A stretch of DNA of 57,148 bases from Negativicoccus succinicivorans (GCF_018372215.1 NZ_JAHAJN010000009.1:1-57148), one strand, 5' to 3'. Counted from the first letter of the stretch, positions 1 to 8,469 are shown. The notes: generated by a model not told the origin, from the letters alone. A program made the numbers and translations.

Positions 1-83
<83 letters not shown>

Positions 84-86
84 CGA

Positions 87-116
87 AGAGACCGTCGAAA
101 TGACGGTCTCTTTTTT
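87..116 (+). terminator. Terminator of the rRNA operon
   Basis: GAGACCGTC (88-96) pairs with GACGGTCTC (102-110) over a 5-nt loop and is followed by a T-run. The same stem arm recurs in the terminator at 2651-2680. Confidence 0.9.
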
Positions 117-160
117 ATTTAATAGTTGTTTTTGGAGTTTTCTTTTCTTCAATGATTTGG

Positions 161-166
161 TATACT
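161..166 (+). promoter_or_regulatory. -10 box for the NhaC-family gene
   Basis: TATACT lies 28 bp before the chosen start at 194; the -35 side is poor (TTTTCT at 138-143). It lies inside the longest open frame (from 152), which argues against using that upstream ATG as the start. Confidence 0.5.
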
Positions 167-193
167 ACAGAAGAAAAGGATGGAGGTTTTATC

Positions 194-1639
194 ATGCGGT
201 CTTTATACAAAACTTTATTGGATCCCGATTCCGCTTTGCACAAATGTATGAGCTACGGACTTACTTTTTTGTTTTTATTGGGAGCCATATTTCTGACGCC
301 GGGGAAAGACCATTTGCCGGAAGGGATAGGGACTTTATTAATCGTATATATCCTCTACTATACGTTGCTGACGAAACGTATTTTGGAGACGCTGATTTTT
401 GCCACCATGTTGGGAGTGGCGTTAAATACAGGGATCGGTGTAGTAGACGGGTTTAAAGAGCAGTTGTATAAGACCATGGCGGATGAAGATTTTTTGTGGA
501 TTGTTCTCATGTGCTGCTTTTTGAACGTATTTACAAAACTTCTTGGTAAAACTGGCGCATTGCATGCGTTTGCAAGATTGGTTAAACGTAAAGTGAAATC
601 GGCGCGGCAATTAAATATGGCGACTTGGCTTATGCAATTTCCGTTGTTTTTTGATGATTACATGACGGTTACGATCGGCGGCAGTATTATGGCGCCGATG
701 TATGATGAATTGGACGCTCCGCGGGAAGACGGCGCGTACTTGATCCATACTTTGGCGGAACCGTTGCGTGTACTGTTTCCGATTACTTCATGGGCGGCGT
801 TTTTAGGCGGTGTGTTTGCTTCGGCGGGGCTTGCCGAAAACGGCAACGGCATGATGGCGTTTTTCCGCTCCATACCGTTCAGTTTCTATGCTATCGTTTC
901 CATGATCGGCACATTTCTTTTTGCTGCCGGTTATTTACCGCGATTGGGCGGCTTGAAAACGCAACGAAAAGAATACTACGTGCCGATTGAAAATATGGAA
1001 GAGCAGGTCCCGGGTAAAAAAGATGGCGGGCTGCTGGACTTTTTCCTGCCGATTGTTTTCTTGATGGGCGTGGTTTGCTATTTTGAATTCGATACGGTGC
1101 CGGCGATGCTGGTGGTTTTACCGGTGACGGTTGGCTACTATTTATTGCGCAATATTATTCAATCGGAAGATATTGAAGAGTGTCTGATTGCCGGCTTCGC
1201 CGATTTTATGAGTTTGATTATTTTGTTCTGCGTGTCGTACATGCTCAATGATGTGTTGGTAGATCTGGGATATATCGATTACTTGGCAAATGTGGTACAG
1301 ACCTTCGTTAGTCCGAATTTATTACCTTTCCTCGTGTTTGTCGTCTTTTGTATCTCGGAATGCATCATGTCGCTTAATTGGGGACTGATCTTAATTACAT
1401 TCCCGATTTTGATTCCGGTATCATTGACCGTCGGTGCCAATCCGTACCTGGTAGGGGCGGCGATTATTTCGGCCGGCGCTTTCGGCTGTAATATGTGTTA
1501 CATTTGCGATTACACGATGTTGACTTCATCGGTCTTTGGCTTAAAACCGGGTTACCACGCATCGACTTGCGTTGCTTACTCCGTTATCTTTGCGGCAATT
1601 TCCGCCGTGATGTATTTAATCGCGGGTTTTGTGTTCTAG
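194..1639 (+). CDS. NhaC-superfamily Na+/H+ antiporter-like membrane transporter
   Basis: An integral membrane protein of 481 residues with about a dozen hydrophobic segments. The stretch FPLFFDDYMTVTIGGSIMAP, followed by a re-entrant-looking segment with conserved T, P and W, resembles the C-terminal core of NhaC-type Na+/H+ antiporters, so a sodium- or proton-coupled exchange or uptake role is inferred; the substrate is unknown. I start at 194 because GGATGGAGG lies just upstream, while the in-frame ATG at 152 overlaps the likely -10 box. The acetamidase/formamidase gene follows after 77 bp without a visible terminator, so the two are probably co-transcribed and the transporter may serve an amide, organic acid or amino acid. 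Confidence 0.7.
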   Translation: MRSLYKTLLDPDSALHKCMSYGLTFLFLLGAIFLTPGKDHLPEGIGTLLIVYILYYTLLTKRILETLIFATMLGVALNTGIGVVDGFKEQLYKTMADEDFLWIVLMCCFLNVFTKLLGKTGALHAFARLVKRKVKSARQLNMATWLMQFPLFFDDYMTVTIGGSIMAPMYDELDAPREDGAYLIHTLAEPLRVLFPITSWAAFLGGVFASAGLAENGNGMMAFFRSIPFSFYAIVSMIGTFLFAAGYLPRLGGLKTQRKEYYVPIENMEEQVPGKKDGGLLDFFLPIVFLMGVVCYFEFDTVPAMLVVLPVTVGYYLLRNIIQSEDIEECLIAGFADFMSLIILFCVSYMLNDVLVDLGYIDYLANVVQTFVSPNLLPFLVFVVFCISECIMSLNWGLILITFPILIPVSLTVGANPYLVGAAIISAGAFGCNMCYICDYTMLTSSVFGLKPGYHASTCVAYSVIFAAISAVMYLIAGFVF

Positions 1640-1716
1640 TTTTCCGGCAAAGGTAATGTTGGGCAAGATAGTAGTGTGTAGCAAATTTATAGTGATATGG
1701 TAAAGGAGGAAGTTCT

Positions 1717-2616
1717 ATGCAAGAGATCAGAGAATGTATTTATAAGTTTACTCCCGATATGCAGCCGGTTGCGACAGCTAAACCGGGTGAAGTGGTCAAA
1801 TTTATAACCAAAGACTGCTACGACGGTCAGGTGCAAAAGCCGACGGATATTGCGGAAACGGTGGATTGGCAACATACGAATCCGGCGACCGGCCCACTTT
1901 ACATCGAAGGCGCGGAACCGGGCGACGCGCTGGCGGTCGATATTTTGGATGTCACGGTGGCCGACCAGGGCGCGGTATGTTCGATTCCCGAATGCGGTCC
2001 ATTTTGCGAAAAAAGCGAATTGCGCACGCACATTATGCGCATTGAAAACGGTTTGGTGCATTGGGACGCCAATGATATGGTATGGCCGTTGGATACGATG
2101 GTCGGCGTGATCGGTGTCGCGACTGATGAAAAAGAAATCTCTACCGGTTTTGTGGGAAATCACGGCGGCAATATGGATAGCCGCATCATCAAAAAAGGCG
2201 TAACGGTTTGGTTCCCGGTACGTGTTAAAGGCGGACTGCTGGCCATGGGCGATCTGCATGCCACGATGGCGGACGGCGAAGTTTGCGGCAACGGGATTGA
2301 AATCGCCGGTGAAGTGATCGTGCGCGTGCGTCTTTTGAAAAACTTCAAGCTGAATTGGACGGTTACGGAAACCAAAGATGCGTACTTTGTCAATACCTGC
2401 GGACCGACGTGCGATGACGCCATTCGCGAAGGATATTTGGAATTGCATCGCCTGATCAGCGATGCGTATGACTTGGACTACACGGATACCGCGATGTATA
2501 TGTCCATTCAGGGATATCTCTGCGCCAACCAGGCTTGCCTTGTGGAAGAAGCCGGCGGTGACAGCTTCCGTGTCGGCACGCCGAAAGTGTTGAATAAAAA
2601 GCCGTTGATCGGATAA
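1717..2616 (+). CDS. Acetamidase/formamidase family amidohydrolase
   Basis: A 299-residue protein of the FmdA/AmdA family, which hydrolyses formamide, acetamide or related small amides to ammonia and a carboxylate in the cytoplasm. Family hallmarks are the N-terminal segment with TGPLYIEGAEPGDAL (about 55-70), the GNHGGNMDSR segment (about 148-157, metal-binding region) and GDLHATMADGEVCGNGIE (about 175-190). Full length for the short bacterial version of the family. A strong AAAGGAGG lies 8 nt before the ATG. The upstream NhaC-like gene is probably in the same transcript, and a strong terminator follows. The actual amide substrate cannot be told from sequence. Confidence 0.88.
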   Translation: MQEIRECIYKFTPDMQPVATAKPGEVVKFITKDCYDGQVQKPTDIAETVDWQHTNPATGPLYIEGAEPGDALAVDILDVTVADQGAVCSIPECGPFCEKSELRTHIMRIENGLVHWDANDMVWPLDTMVGVIGVATDEKEISTGFVGNHGGNMDSRIIKKGVTVWFPVRVKGGLLAMGDLHATMADGEVCGNGIEIAGEVIVRVRLLKNFKLNWTVTETKDAYFVNTCGPTCDDAIREGYLELHRLISDAYDLDYTDTAMYMSIQGYLCANQACLVEEAGGDSFRVGTPKVLNKKPLIG

Positions 2617-2650
2617 AAAGAAAAAGATTTACGTAAGAAAACTCCAAAAA

Positions 2651-2680
2651 GAGACCGTCACTGTGACGGTCTCTTTTTTT
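2651..2680 (+). terminator. Terminator after the acetamidase gene
   Basis: GAGACCGTCA (2651-2660) pairs with TGACGGTCTC (2664-2673), followed by eight T. The arm is the same as in the 5S terminator at 87-116. Confidence 0.92.
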
Positions 2681-2768
2681 TACGTTTTTGTATATATTTC
2701 GGTTATCATTGCATTCGTTAAAGTAAAACGGTAAGATAAATGTAAAATAAAAGAAACGGAAGATGGCT

Positions 2769-3473
2769 ATGGTAAAAAAGAACGGTAAAGTATTAGGCGT
2801 GCTCGGTGGGATGGGACCGGCGGCAGCGGCGGAATTTTTACGATTGCTGGCGGTTTACGCGCCGGCGGAAACGGATCAAGAGCACCCGACGGTAATTATG
2901 CTCGGCGACACGGATCTGCCCGATCGCAGCGCGGCCATGCTCGGCAAAGGAGCGGATCCCGGCCCGCAAATGCGAGACGACTTTGAAAAGTTGATCACAT
3001 GGGGTGCGGACGTGCTTTGCGCACCATGCAATTCGGCGCATTATTTCATTGAACAATTTGCCGCTGAACTCACCGCGCCTCTGATCAATATCATGGACGT
3101 GACGTTGGCGGAGGCGGCGAAGCTTTCGCCTAAAGGGGCTTGGCTTTTGGGAACACAGGGAACATTGCGTTCCGGTTTGTACCAGAAAAAAGCGGCGGAA
3201 CGAGGCTTTGCATTATACGATCCGTTGCCGCTTGCCGGTGAGTGGGCGGAGGAGTCATTGCGCTACATCAAATCGGGCAATTTCACGCTAGCGGGTGAAC
3301 GCTTGCGTCAGGCGGCGGAGCTTTTGTGGCGTGAAAACGATGTGCCGCTCGTGTTGGCTTGTACGGAGTTGCCGTTGGCATACGGCGCGGCTCAACTTCC
3401 GGATCAGCGCGCGGTGTCCTCACTGGCAGCGTTGGCACGCGCCAGTTTGCGAGAATTATACACATGTGAATAA
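2769..3473 (+). CDS. Aspartate/glutamate racemase family protein
   Basis: A 234-residue cofactor-independent Asp/Glu racemase of the RacD/YgeA type. GGMGPAA (about 12-18) is the family opening, and the two catalytic cysteines are present in APCNSAH (about 80) and ACTELPL (about 197), so the two-base racemisation chemistry should be intact. It would make D-aspartate or D-glutamate or act in broader amino-acid isomerisation. GGAAG at 2758-2762 abuts the ATG at 2763 but sits 6 nt before the ATG at 2769, so the second ATG is preferred. It is single-gene, between two terminators, and the next gene is an APC amino-acid permease. Confidence 0.85.
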   Translation: MVKKNGKVLGVLGGMGPAAAAEFLRLLAVYAPAETDQEHPTVIMLGDTDLPDRSAAMLGKGADPGPQMRDDFEKLITWGADVLCAPCNSAHYFIEQFAAELTAPLINIMDVTLAEAAKLSPKGAWLLGTQGTLRSGLYQKKAAERGFALYDPLPLAGEWAEESLRYIKSGNFTLAGERLRQAAELLWRENDVPLVLACTELPLAYGAAQLPDQRAVSSLAALARASLRELYTCE

Positions 3474-3496
3474 AGAGCCTGCGGGCTCTTTTTTAT
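3474..3496 (+). terminator. Terminator after the racemase gene
   Basis: AGAGCC (3474-3479) pairs with GGCTCT (3484-3489), followed by T6. It begins right after the stop codon. Confidence 0.85.
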
Positions 3497-3561
3497 TTCT
3501 CAAAATGAGGCACGGTGACGACAGAAGTCATATCATTTATAATGAATAAAATTATTTTTGG

Positions 3562-3590
3562 TCGTTCTAATCTATTTATTATGGTATACT
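3562..3590 (+). promoter_or_regulatory. Promoter of the APC permease gene
   Basis: -10 TATACT at 3585-3590 with a weak -35 (TCGTTC at 3562-3567, 17-bp spacer). The start codon is 30 bp downstream. Confidence 0.5.
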
Positions 3591-3619
3591 CTGATTATTA
3601 CAGCTAAGGAGGGATAGGC

Positions 3620-4975
3620 ATGGCGGAACCGAACGGTAACGTTGTTGGTACGGGGTATGATCAGACATTGAAAAGGGTGTTGACGCGTAAAGATTTAATT
3701 ATTTATGGTATCGCGTTTATGACGCCGATCGCGCCGGCCTATATTTACGGCTATGCGACGATGACGACAGGGGGTACCTTGGCGTTCGCGTACGTCATTG
3801 CGATGGTCGCGATGCTTTTCACCGCGATGAGCTACGGTAAGATGGCCAATGCGTTTCCGGTCGCCGGTTCGACGTACTCGTATACGGAAAAAGGGATTAA
3901 TCCCTATCTCGGATTTTTTGCGGGCTGGGCGATGTTTTTGGACTATGTCCTGGTGCTGCTGATTGTTTTTATGGTCGGGGCGGCGTATGCGCACTCGACG
4001 TTTCCTGCGATTCCGTACTATGCATATGTGCTCGGCATCGCGCTGGTGACTACCGTCGTCAACTATTTCGGCGTGGATATAGCGGCGAAAACAAATATGC
4101 TCTTAGTCGGGGTCATGGGCGTCATTGTTTTTCTATTTTGCGCCATGTGCGCATGGGCGCTGACAAACGGTGTCGGCGCGGGCACATTGATTTCAGCCGC
4201 ACCGTTTCATCCGGAAAGCTCGCACTCGATCTCCGCGCTGGTAGCGGGCGCGGCGATTGCCTGCTTCTCGTTCCTGGGCTTTGATTCGATTACGACGATG
4301 GCGGAAGAAGCGGTTCGTCCGGAGAAAGATATCGGTGTCGCGGCGATGGCGGCTTGCCTTCTCGGCGGTCTGATCTTTATCTTGCAGGCTTACCTAGCGC
4401 AGCTCGTCTGGCCGGATTACACGACCTTCGCCTCGCAGGACACGGCGCTTTTTGAAGTGGCGCAGCTCGTCGGCGGCGAATGGCTCGCCATCACGTATAC
4501 GATTGCGGTCATTATCTCCACGATGACGGCGGGACTTGCCGGTCAGTCCAGCGCGGCCCGCCTTTTGTACGGCATGGGACGCGACGGTTTGCTGCCGAAA
4601 ACTTTTTTCGCGCATTTGCATGCGAAGTACAAAACGCCGACGTACAATATTTTGATTATGGCGGCGATCGGTGTATTCGGCGCGATTTTCCTCGACATCT
4701 CGATTGTGACCGAACTTCTGAATTTCGGCGGTTTGTTCGGTTTTATGTGCGTCAATCTCGCGGTCATTGTTTACCACTTCTGGCGGAAAAAAGAACGGCA
4801 AATATTCCGTTACTTTCTCGCGCCGCTCATCGGTTTCGCCGTGTGCGCGTATTTGTGGGCGAACCTTTCCACAACCTGTTTGATCGTCGGCGCGGTGTGG
4901 CTCTTCGTCGGCTTGATCTACCTGCTCGTTTCCACGCGCGGACTGCAACATAAACCTCCGGTCTTAAAAGAATAA
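3620..4975 (+). CDS. APC-superfamily amino acid/polyamine permease
   Basis: A 451-residue, twelve-helix secondary transporter. The N-terminal RKDLIIYGIAFMTPIAP and the FSFLGFDSITTMAEEAVRPEKDI segment (about 217-240) are hallmarks of the APC family, nearest by eye to PuuP/YfnA-like importers. It would import an amino acid or polyamine with protons; the substrate is not inferable. AAGGAGGG sits 8 nt before the ATG. It is monocistronic, with its own promoter and a strong terminator. The neighbouring racemase and the acetamidase cluster suggest a nitrogen-scavenging region, and the ornithine decarboxylase 22 kb away would be one possible polyamine link, but both are inference. Confidence 0.85.
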   Translation: MAEPNGNVVGTGYDQTLKRVLTRKDLIIYGIAFMTPIAPAYIYGYATMTTGGTLAFAYVIAMVAMLFTAMSYGKMANAFPVAGSTYSYTEKGINPYLGFFAGWAMFLDYVLVLLIVFMVGAAYAHSTFPAIPYYAYVLGIALVTTVVNYFGVDIAAKTNMLLVGVMGVIVFLFCAMCAWALTNGVGAGTLISAAPFHPESSHSISALVAGAAIACFSFLGFDSITTMAEEAVRPEKDIGVAAMAACLLGGLIFILQAYLAQLVWPDYTTFASQDTALFEVAQLVGGEWLAITYTIAVIISTMTAGLAGQSSAARLLYGMGRDGLLPKTFFAHLHAKYKTPTYNILIMAAIGVFGAIFLDISIVTELLNFGGLFGFMCVNLAVIVYHFWRKKERQIFRYFLAPLIGFAVCAYLWANLSTTCLIVGAVWLFVGLIYLLVSTRGLQHKPPVLKE

Positions 4976-4978
4976 ATA

Positions 4979-5019
4979 AAAAACGGTAACTGCGTAGCGA
5001 ATGGCAGTTACCGTTTTTT
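4979..5019 (+). terminator. Terminator after the APC permease gene
   Basis: A 15-bp arm ending CGGTAACTGC (up to 4993) pairs with GCAGTTACCG (from 5004), flanked by A- and T-runs. Confidence 0.92.
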
Positions 5020-5197
5020 ACCGATAAAATATTTTTACACTTCGCACGTATTTATATAGAACGCCTTTTATTACCGGTGACGGCCCGATAATGCAATGAG
5101 TTCACGTGAGGAAAGAGTACGACGTGACAGATGACTTGGTACAAACAAAAAAGAAGATATAAAGGGCACATGGAGCAAGTAAAAGAGTCGATTATGG

Positions 5198-5203
5198 TAT
5201 AAT
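5198..5203 (+). promoter_or_regulatory. -10 box of the lemA operon
   Basis: Perfect TATAAT 44 bp before the lemA start; no good -35. The rest of 5020-5197 shows no gene or repeat. Confidence 0.5.
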
Positions 5204-5246
5204 ATAGTCAAATGATTTCTTGTTTATAGAGCTGGAGGAGGCTATT

Positions 5247-5801
5247 ATGAAAAGAATTTGGTGGATAGTAATTGCAGTTATCGCACTGGCGGGATTTTGG
5301 ACAATCGGCCAGTACAACGGACTGGTTACTGCGAATGAACAGGTCAACGGCGCTTGGGCGCAAGTCGATACGCAGTTACAACGGCGCAACGATTTGATTC
5401 CGAACCTGGTCAATACGGTCAAAGGCTATGCGCAACACGAGCAGGCGGTCTTTGATAATGTATCGAATGCTCGCGCCAAGATGGCGGGCGCGCAGTCGGT
5501 CGCCGAAAAAGCGGAAGCCGATGCGCAACTGCAGAGCGCGTTGGGACGTTTATTTGCGGTCGTTGAAAATTATCCGAATTTGAAAGCGGACGCCAATTTC
5601 CGCGCGTTGCAGGACGAATTGGCCGGCACGGAAAACCGCATTGCCACATCGCGCCGTGATTACAACGGCACCGTACAGGCGTTCAATGCCCGGATTCGCC
5701 AATTCCCGACGAATATCGTGGCGGGATTGTTGGGTTTCAGCAGCCGTGACTATTTCCGCGCTTCGGAAAGCGCGCAAACTCCGCCGCAAGTTCAGTTTTA
5801 A
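5247..5801 (+). CDS. lemA: LemA family protein
   Basis: A 184-residue LemA protein: one N-terminal transmembrane helix (about 3-20), then a helical bundle with the family motif YNGLVTANEQVNGAWAQVD (about 24-42) and RRNDLIPNLVNTVKGYA. LemA proteins are membrane-anchored with the bundle outside; their biochemical role is unknown. GGAGGAGG lies 7 nt before the ATG at 5247; an in-frame TTG at 5220 precedes this SD and is not used. Full length for the family. The adjacent TPM-domain gene, 13-16 bp downstream, is the usual partner, and the pair is almost certainly an operon. Confidence 0.93.
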   Translation: MKRIWWIVIAVIALAGFWTIGQYNGLVTANEQVNGAWAQVDTQLQRRNDLIPNLVNTVKGYAQHEQAVFDNVSNARAKMAGAQSVAEKAEADAQLQSALGRLFAVVENYPNLKADANFRALQDELAGTENRIATSRRDYNGTVQAFNARIRQFPTNIVAGLLGFSSRDYFRASESAQTPPQVQF

Positions 5802-5817
5802 GTAAGGACGTGCGGTG

Positions 5818-6786
5818 ATGGAAAACACGCGCGTGCACATGACGGAAGTGCTGCGCCGGTGGGGGATATGGCTCGTTACCGTTTGCTGGCTGGTCATGGC
5901 GACGATTGTTCCCGCGGCAGCGGCGGCCGATGTAGCGACAGCGGAGCGATCGCCGTTATGGCCGAAAGCGACGGATACTCTGCCGGTGGAGCAGGGGTTG
6001 GTGCCGAGTCAGCCTAATCATCAGCCTTCGCCGCGGCAGACCGGTCCCGCGCAGACAGGCGCTGCCACCGACAATGTCTCGACGGCGCCTGTGACAACGC
6101 CCTATCCGGCACTGCGCGGCGATATTTATGCGCAGGATTTCGCGGGCATTTTGTCGCGCACAACGGTCCAAAAAATCCGCTCCGTCGGGCGCGCTTTGGA
6201 AGATAAAACCGGCGCCCAGGTCGTAGTAGCGACCATGCCGAGTATTCCCGACGGGGATATGCAAATGTATGCGACCGAGCTGTTTCGGCGCTGGGGGATC
6301 GGCAATAAAGCGAAGAACAACGGAATTTTGCTTTTGGTCGTGCCGTCCGCCAAACAGGTGCGTATTGAGGTCGGTTACGGCATGGAAGGCGCCCTCAATG
6401 ACGCGAAAGCGGGCGAGATTTTAGATCGCTACTTTGTTCCCTACGCTAAGCAAAATCAATTCGAGCAGGGCATCTTGCAAACCTACGGCGCTTTGGTCGG
6501 CGTGACGATGCAGGAATACGGTATCACGGAGAAAGATTTAGGCACGCCGGGACGGGTCGAGAAACCGGAACGGCAAAGCGGTTCCGTATGGCCGCTGGCG
6601 TTTTTGATCGGGGTTCTGATGTTGGACGGGATCTTTAATCGCGGTCGTCTGACGCGTATCCTGCTGCTGATGTTCTTCTCGCGCGGCGGCGGGGGAGGTT
6701 CCGGCGGTGGCGGCGGCTTCGGGGGCGGTTTTCGCGGTGGCGGAGGCGGCAGCTCCGGTGGCGGCGGCGCCGGCCGATCATGGTAA
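5818..6786 (+). CDS. TPM-domain (YgcG-type) exported membrane protein with Gly-rich tail
   Basis: A 322-residue protein with an N-terminal signal/anchor (about 14-38), a Pro/Gln/Thr-rich linker, a TPM domain (about 97-225; begins YAQDFAGILSR, contains GVVTMP-like and VRIEVGYGMEGAL segments), one transmembrane helix (about 252-270) and a C-terminal tail almost wholly of Gly and Ser with a few Arg and Phe. This is the usual YgcG layout next to LemA; some TPM proteins have phosphatase activity, but function here is unknown. AAGGACG precedes a GTG at 5815 and an ATG at 5818; the ATG has the better spacing. Confidence 0.85.
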   Translation: MENTRVHMTEVLRRWGIWLVTVCWLVMATIVPAAAAADVATAERSPLWPKATDTLPVEQGLVPSQPNHQPSPRQTGPAQTGAATDNVSTAPVTTPYPALRGDIYAQDFAGILSRTTVQKIRSVGRALEDKTGAQVVVATMPSIPDGDMQMYATELFRRWGIGNKAKNNGILLLVVPSAKQVRIEVGYGMEGALNDAKAGEILDRYFVPYAKQNQFEQGILQTYGALVGVTMQEYGITEKDLGTPGRVEKPERQSGSVWPLAFLIGVLMLDGIFNRGRLTRILLLMFFSRGGGGGSGGGGGFGGGFRGGGGGSSGGGGAGRSW

Positions 6787-6790
6787 GTTG

Positions 6791-6816
6791 AGGCGGAGAT
6801 CACTCCGCCTTTTTGA
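6791..6816 (+). terminator. Terminator of the lemA operon
   Basis: AGGCGGAG (6791-6798) pairs with CTCCGCCT (6803-6810), then TTTTT. Confidence 0.88.
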
Positions 6817-6928
6817 TTGCAGTTGGAAAAATGATTTTGCGCAGTGACCGCGCCGCTTAAGTTTACATCACAGGTTTACTTTGTTAGAATAGATGTAATT
6901 ATATTCACGTGGAAAAGCATCCTCTCAA

Positions 6929-6957
6929 TTGACAATAAAGGGTAGAATCGCTATAAT
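6929..6957 (+). promoter_or_regulatory. Consensus sigma-70 promoter of yceD-rpmF
   Basis: TTGACA (6929-6934), 17-bp spacer, TATAAT (6952-6957): a perfect match to consensus. The expected transcription start (about 6963-6965) is only about 12-14 nt before the yceD ATG. Confidence 0.93.
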
Positions 6958-6976
6958 AAGAAAGTCGAGGTTCAGC

Positions 6977-7483
6977 ATGAAAGTATCCATTGATGCCGCC
7001 ATCGCTCATCCCGGAGAACGTATTGCGTATGCGTTTACCTTACCGCAGAAAGAATTCGCGGATGATCCGGAATTGCAAGGCTTATTGGCGCCCGTGGAAA
7101 TCCGCGGTGAATATTGGTATGATGGGGAACGCTTGCATTGGGAAGGGGAACTGACCACTCGCATGCAAGGCGTTTGTACACGTTGCTTGGATGAATTTGA
7201 ACGGGAGATCCGCGTGCCCGTTTATGAACGATTTGTCCGTGAACCGGAAAAAGATGCGGATGCACTTGGATACGACGGCCTGACCGTGGATGTACGATCT
7301 CTTGTTCGGGATACGTTGCTCATTGAGGAGCCGGTTCAAGTGCTGTGTCGGGAAGATTGTCAAGGTCTTTGTCCGCACTGCGGAACGAATTTAAATGAAG
7401 GATCTTGCGATTGCAGCGACACGGAAATCGACCCTCGCTGGGCGGCTCTGGCTGCCTGGAAGCAAAGTAGCAGGAACGAGTAA
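6977..7483 (+). CDS. yceD: YceD/DUF177 family protein
   Basis: A 168-residue DUF177 protein. It has the family features: GVCTRCLDEFE (about 63-73) and a C-terminal zinc-ribbon-like cluster LCREDCQGLCPHCGTNLN with further Cys to about 153. DUF177 proteins are encoded beside ribosomal protein L32 across bacteria and are linked to 23S rRNA accumulation/ribosome biogenesis. An open frame extends upstream to 6929, but that codon is the -35 hexamer of the promoter, so the ATG at 6977 with GTCGAGG upstream is the real start. rpmF starts 15 bp downstream in the same transcript. Confidence 0.92.
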   Translation: MKVSIDAAIAHPGERIAYAFTLPQKEFADDPELQGLLAPVEIRGEYWYDGERLHWEGELTTRMQGVCTRCLDEFEREIRVPVYERFVREPEKDADALGYDGLTVDVRSLVRDTLLIEEPVQVLCREDCQGLCPHCGTNLNEGSCDCSDTEIDPRWAALAAWKQSSRNE

Positions 7484-7498
7484 AGAGGAGGTGCAACC

Positions 7499-7675
7499 AT
7501 GGCAGTACCGAAGCGTAAAATGTCGAAAAGTCGTCGCGATCGTCGTCGCGCGAACTGGAAATTGACGGCCCCGGGCTTGATTGAATGCCCGCAGTGCCAC
7601 GAGATGATCATGCCGCACCGTGTGTGCAAATATTGTGGTCATTACAAAGGCAAAGCCGTAATGGATGTGCAGTAA
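7499..7675 (+). CDS. rpmF: 50S ribosomal protein L32
   Basis: A 58-residue protein opening MAVPKRKMSKSRRDRRRANW, the universal L32 N-terminus, with a zinc ribbon of the form CPQC-x9-CKYC (residues 30-46). It is a component of the 50S subunit near the peptidyl transferase centre exit side. AGAGGAGG lies upstream of the ATG. It is full length and forms the standard yceD-rpmF pair; the transcript ends at the hairpin just after it. The four-Cys version is retained, which implies the zinc-dependent form. Confidence 0.97.
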   Translation: MAVPKRKMSKSRRDRRRANWKLTAPGLIECPQCHEMIMPHRVCKYCGHYKGKAVMDVQ

Positions 7676-7682
7676 GGACGAC

Positions 7683-7715
7683 AAAAAAGGAATGGAGACT
7701 TCCATTCCTTTTTTT
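7683..7715 (+). terminator. Terminator after rpmF, shared with the convergent TPR gene
   Basis: GGAATGGA (7689-7696) pairs with TCCATTCC (7701-7708), with A-run before and T-run after, so it can act on both strands. Confidence 0.9.
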
Positions 7716-7735
7716 ATACTGTCTCGTAAGACGGA

Positions 7736-8329
7736 TTATAGAACAAGCTTTTGAAAACGCGCGTTTTCATGAAATAAGCGGAAGTGATCCTGCGAGCGCG
7801 CCGCATCGGCAACGGTCGGATCCGCTGCCATCGCGCGCTCTAAATAGTTAAGCGCCGGCTCTGTTTCACCGCGATCGGCGTAAATCGTCGCGATACCGTA
7901 CAATGTCCAAGCGTTTTTCGGCTCCTTTTTCAGCACGTTTTGAAAATGGGTGAGGGCGTCGTCAAGTTGTCCTTGTAACTTATAATACATGGCCCAATTA
8001 TATTCGACGGCGGGAATCCCGGGCGCCAGATCGGAGGCGCGCGTCAGATCGTTGCGCGCTTCTTCGTAACGCCCATCCAACGCGCGTACCAAACCGCGAT
8101 CGGCGTACGCGCGGTAATCCTGCGGGGCGACTTTGATCGCTTCCGTAAAATGTGTTTCGGCAGCGGCGTAATTTCCCGCCTGCATGCTTGTGACGCCTTC
8201 TCGCCAAGCGGGCGGCGGTTGCGGGACGGTTTGCGCGGCGTTTGTCGCCGCGGTTGGTGCGGGCGGCGCATCCTGGCCGCAGCCGCTCAGACAAAGACAA
8301 AGCAGAATGACAAATAAGTAGGGCATCAT
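7736..8329 (-). CDS. TPR-repeat lipoprotein
   Basis: A 197-residue secreted lipoprotein. A type II signal peptide ends in the lipobox LSGC (cysteine at about 17), followed by a Pro/Ala-rich linker and about four tetratricopeptide repeats (from about 45 to 185; for example NYAAAETHFTEAIKVAPQDY and DDALTHFQNVLKKEPKNAW). TPR lipoproteins of this size act as scaffolds in envelope assembly, but no partner can be named. GGGAGGC lies just before the double ATG. It is convergent with rpmF and shares its terminator; nhaA is divergent. Confidence 0.85.
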   Translation of the reverse strand: MMPYLFVILLCLCLSGCGQDAPPAPTAATNAAQTVPQPPPAWREGVTSMQAGNYAAAETHFTEAIKVAPQDYRAYADRGLVRALDGRYEEARNDLTRASDLAPGIPAVEYNWAMYYKLQGQLDDALTHFQNVLKKEPKNAWTLYGIATIYADRGETEPALNYLERAMAADPTVADAARSQDHFRLFHENARFQKLVL

Positions 8330-8396
8330 TGCCTCCCATATGGAAATAGTTTATACAAAAAATAAAAGCGTATTTATATTATAATTATACATGAGT

Positions 8397-8402
8397 TATA
8401 CT
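8397..8402 (+). promoter_or_regulatory. -10 box upstream of nhaA
   Basis: TATACT about 68 bp before the chosen nhaA start, in an AT-rich divergent intergenic region (8330-8469); no convincing -35. Confidence 0.35.
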
Positions 8403-8469
8403 GGTACTATGTCGGTACGTATTATGAATGATGCGGATACTCTGCCGGCGCGTAAAGGCGGTTGAGAAG

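Noticed and set aside
6600..6786. The Gly-rich DNA repeats at the end of the TPM gene as a separate repeat element
   Set aside because: They are simple coding repeats of GGC/GGT Gly codons, a normal feature of TPM/YgcG protein tails.
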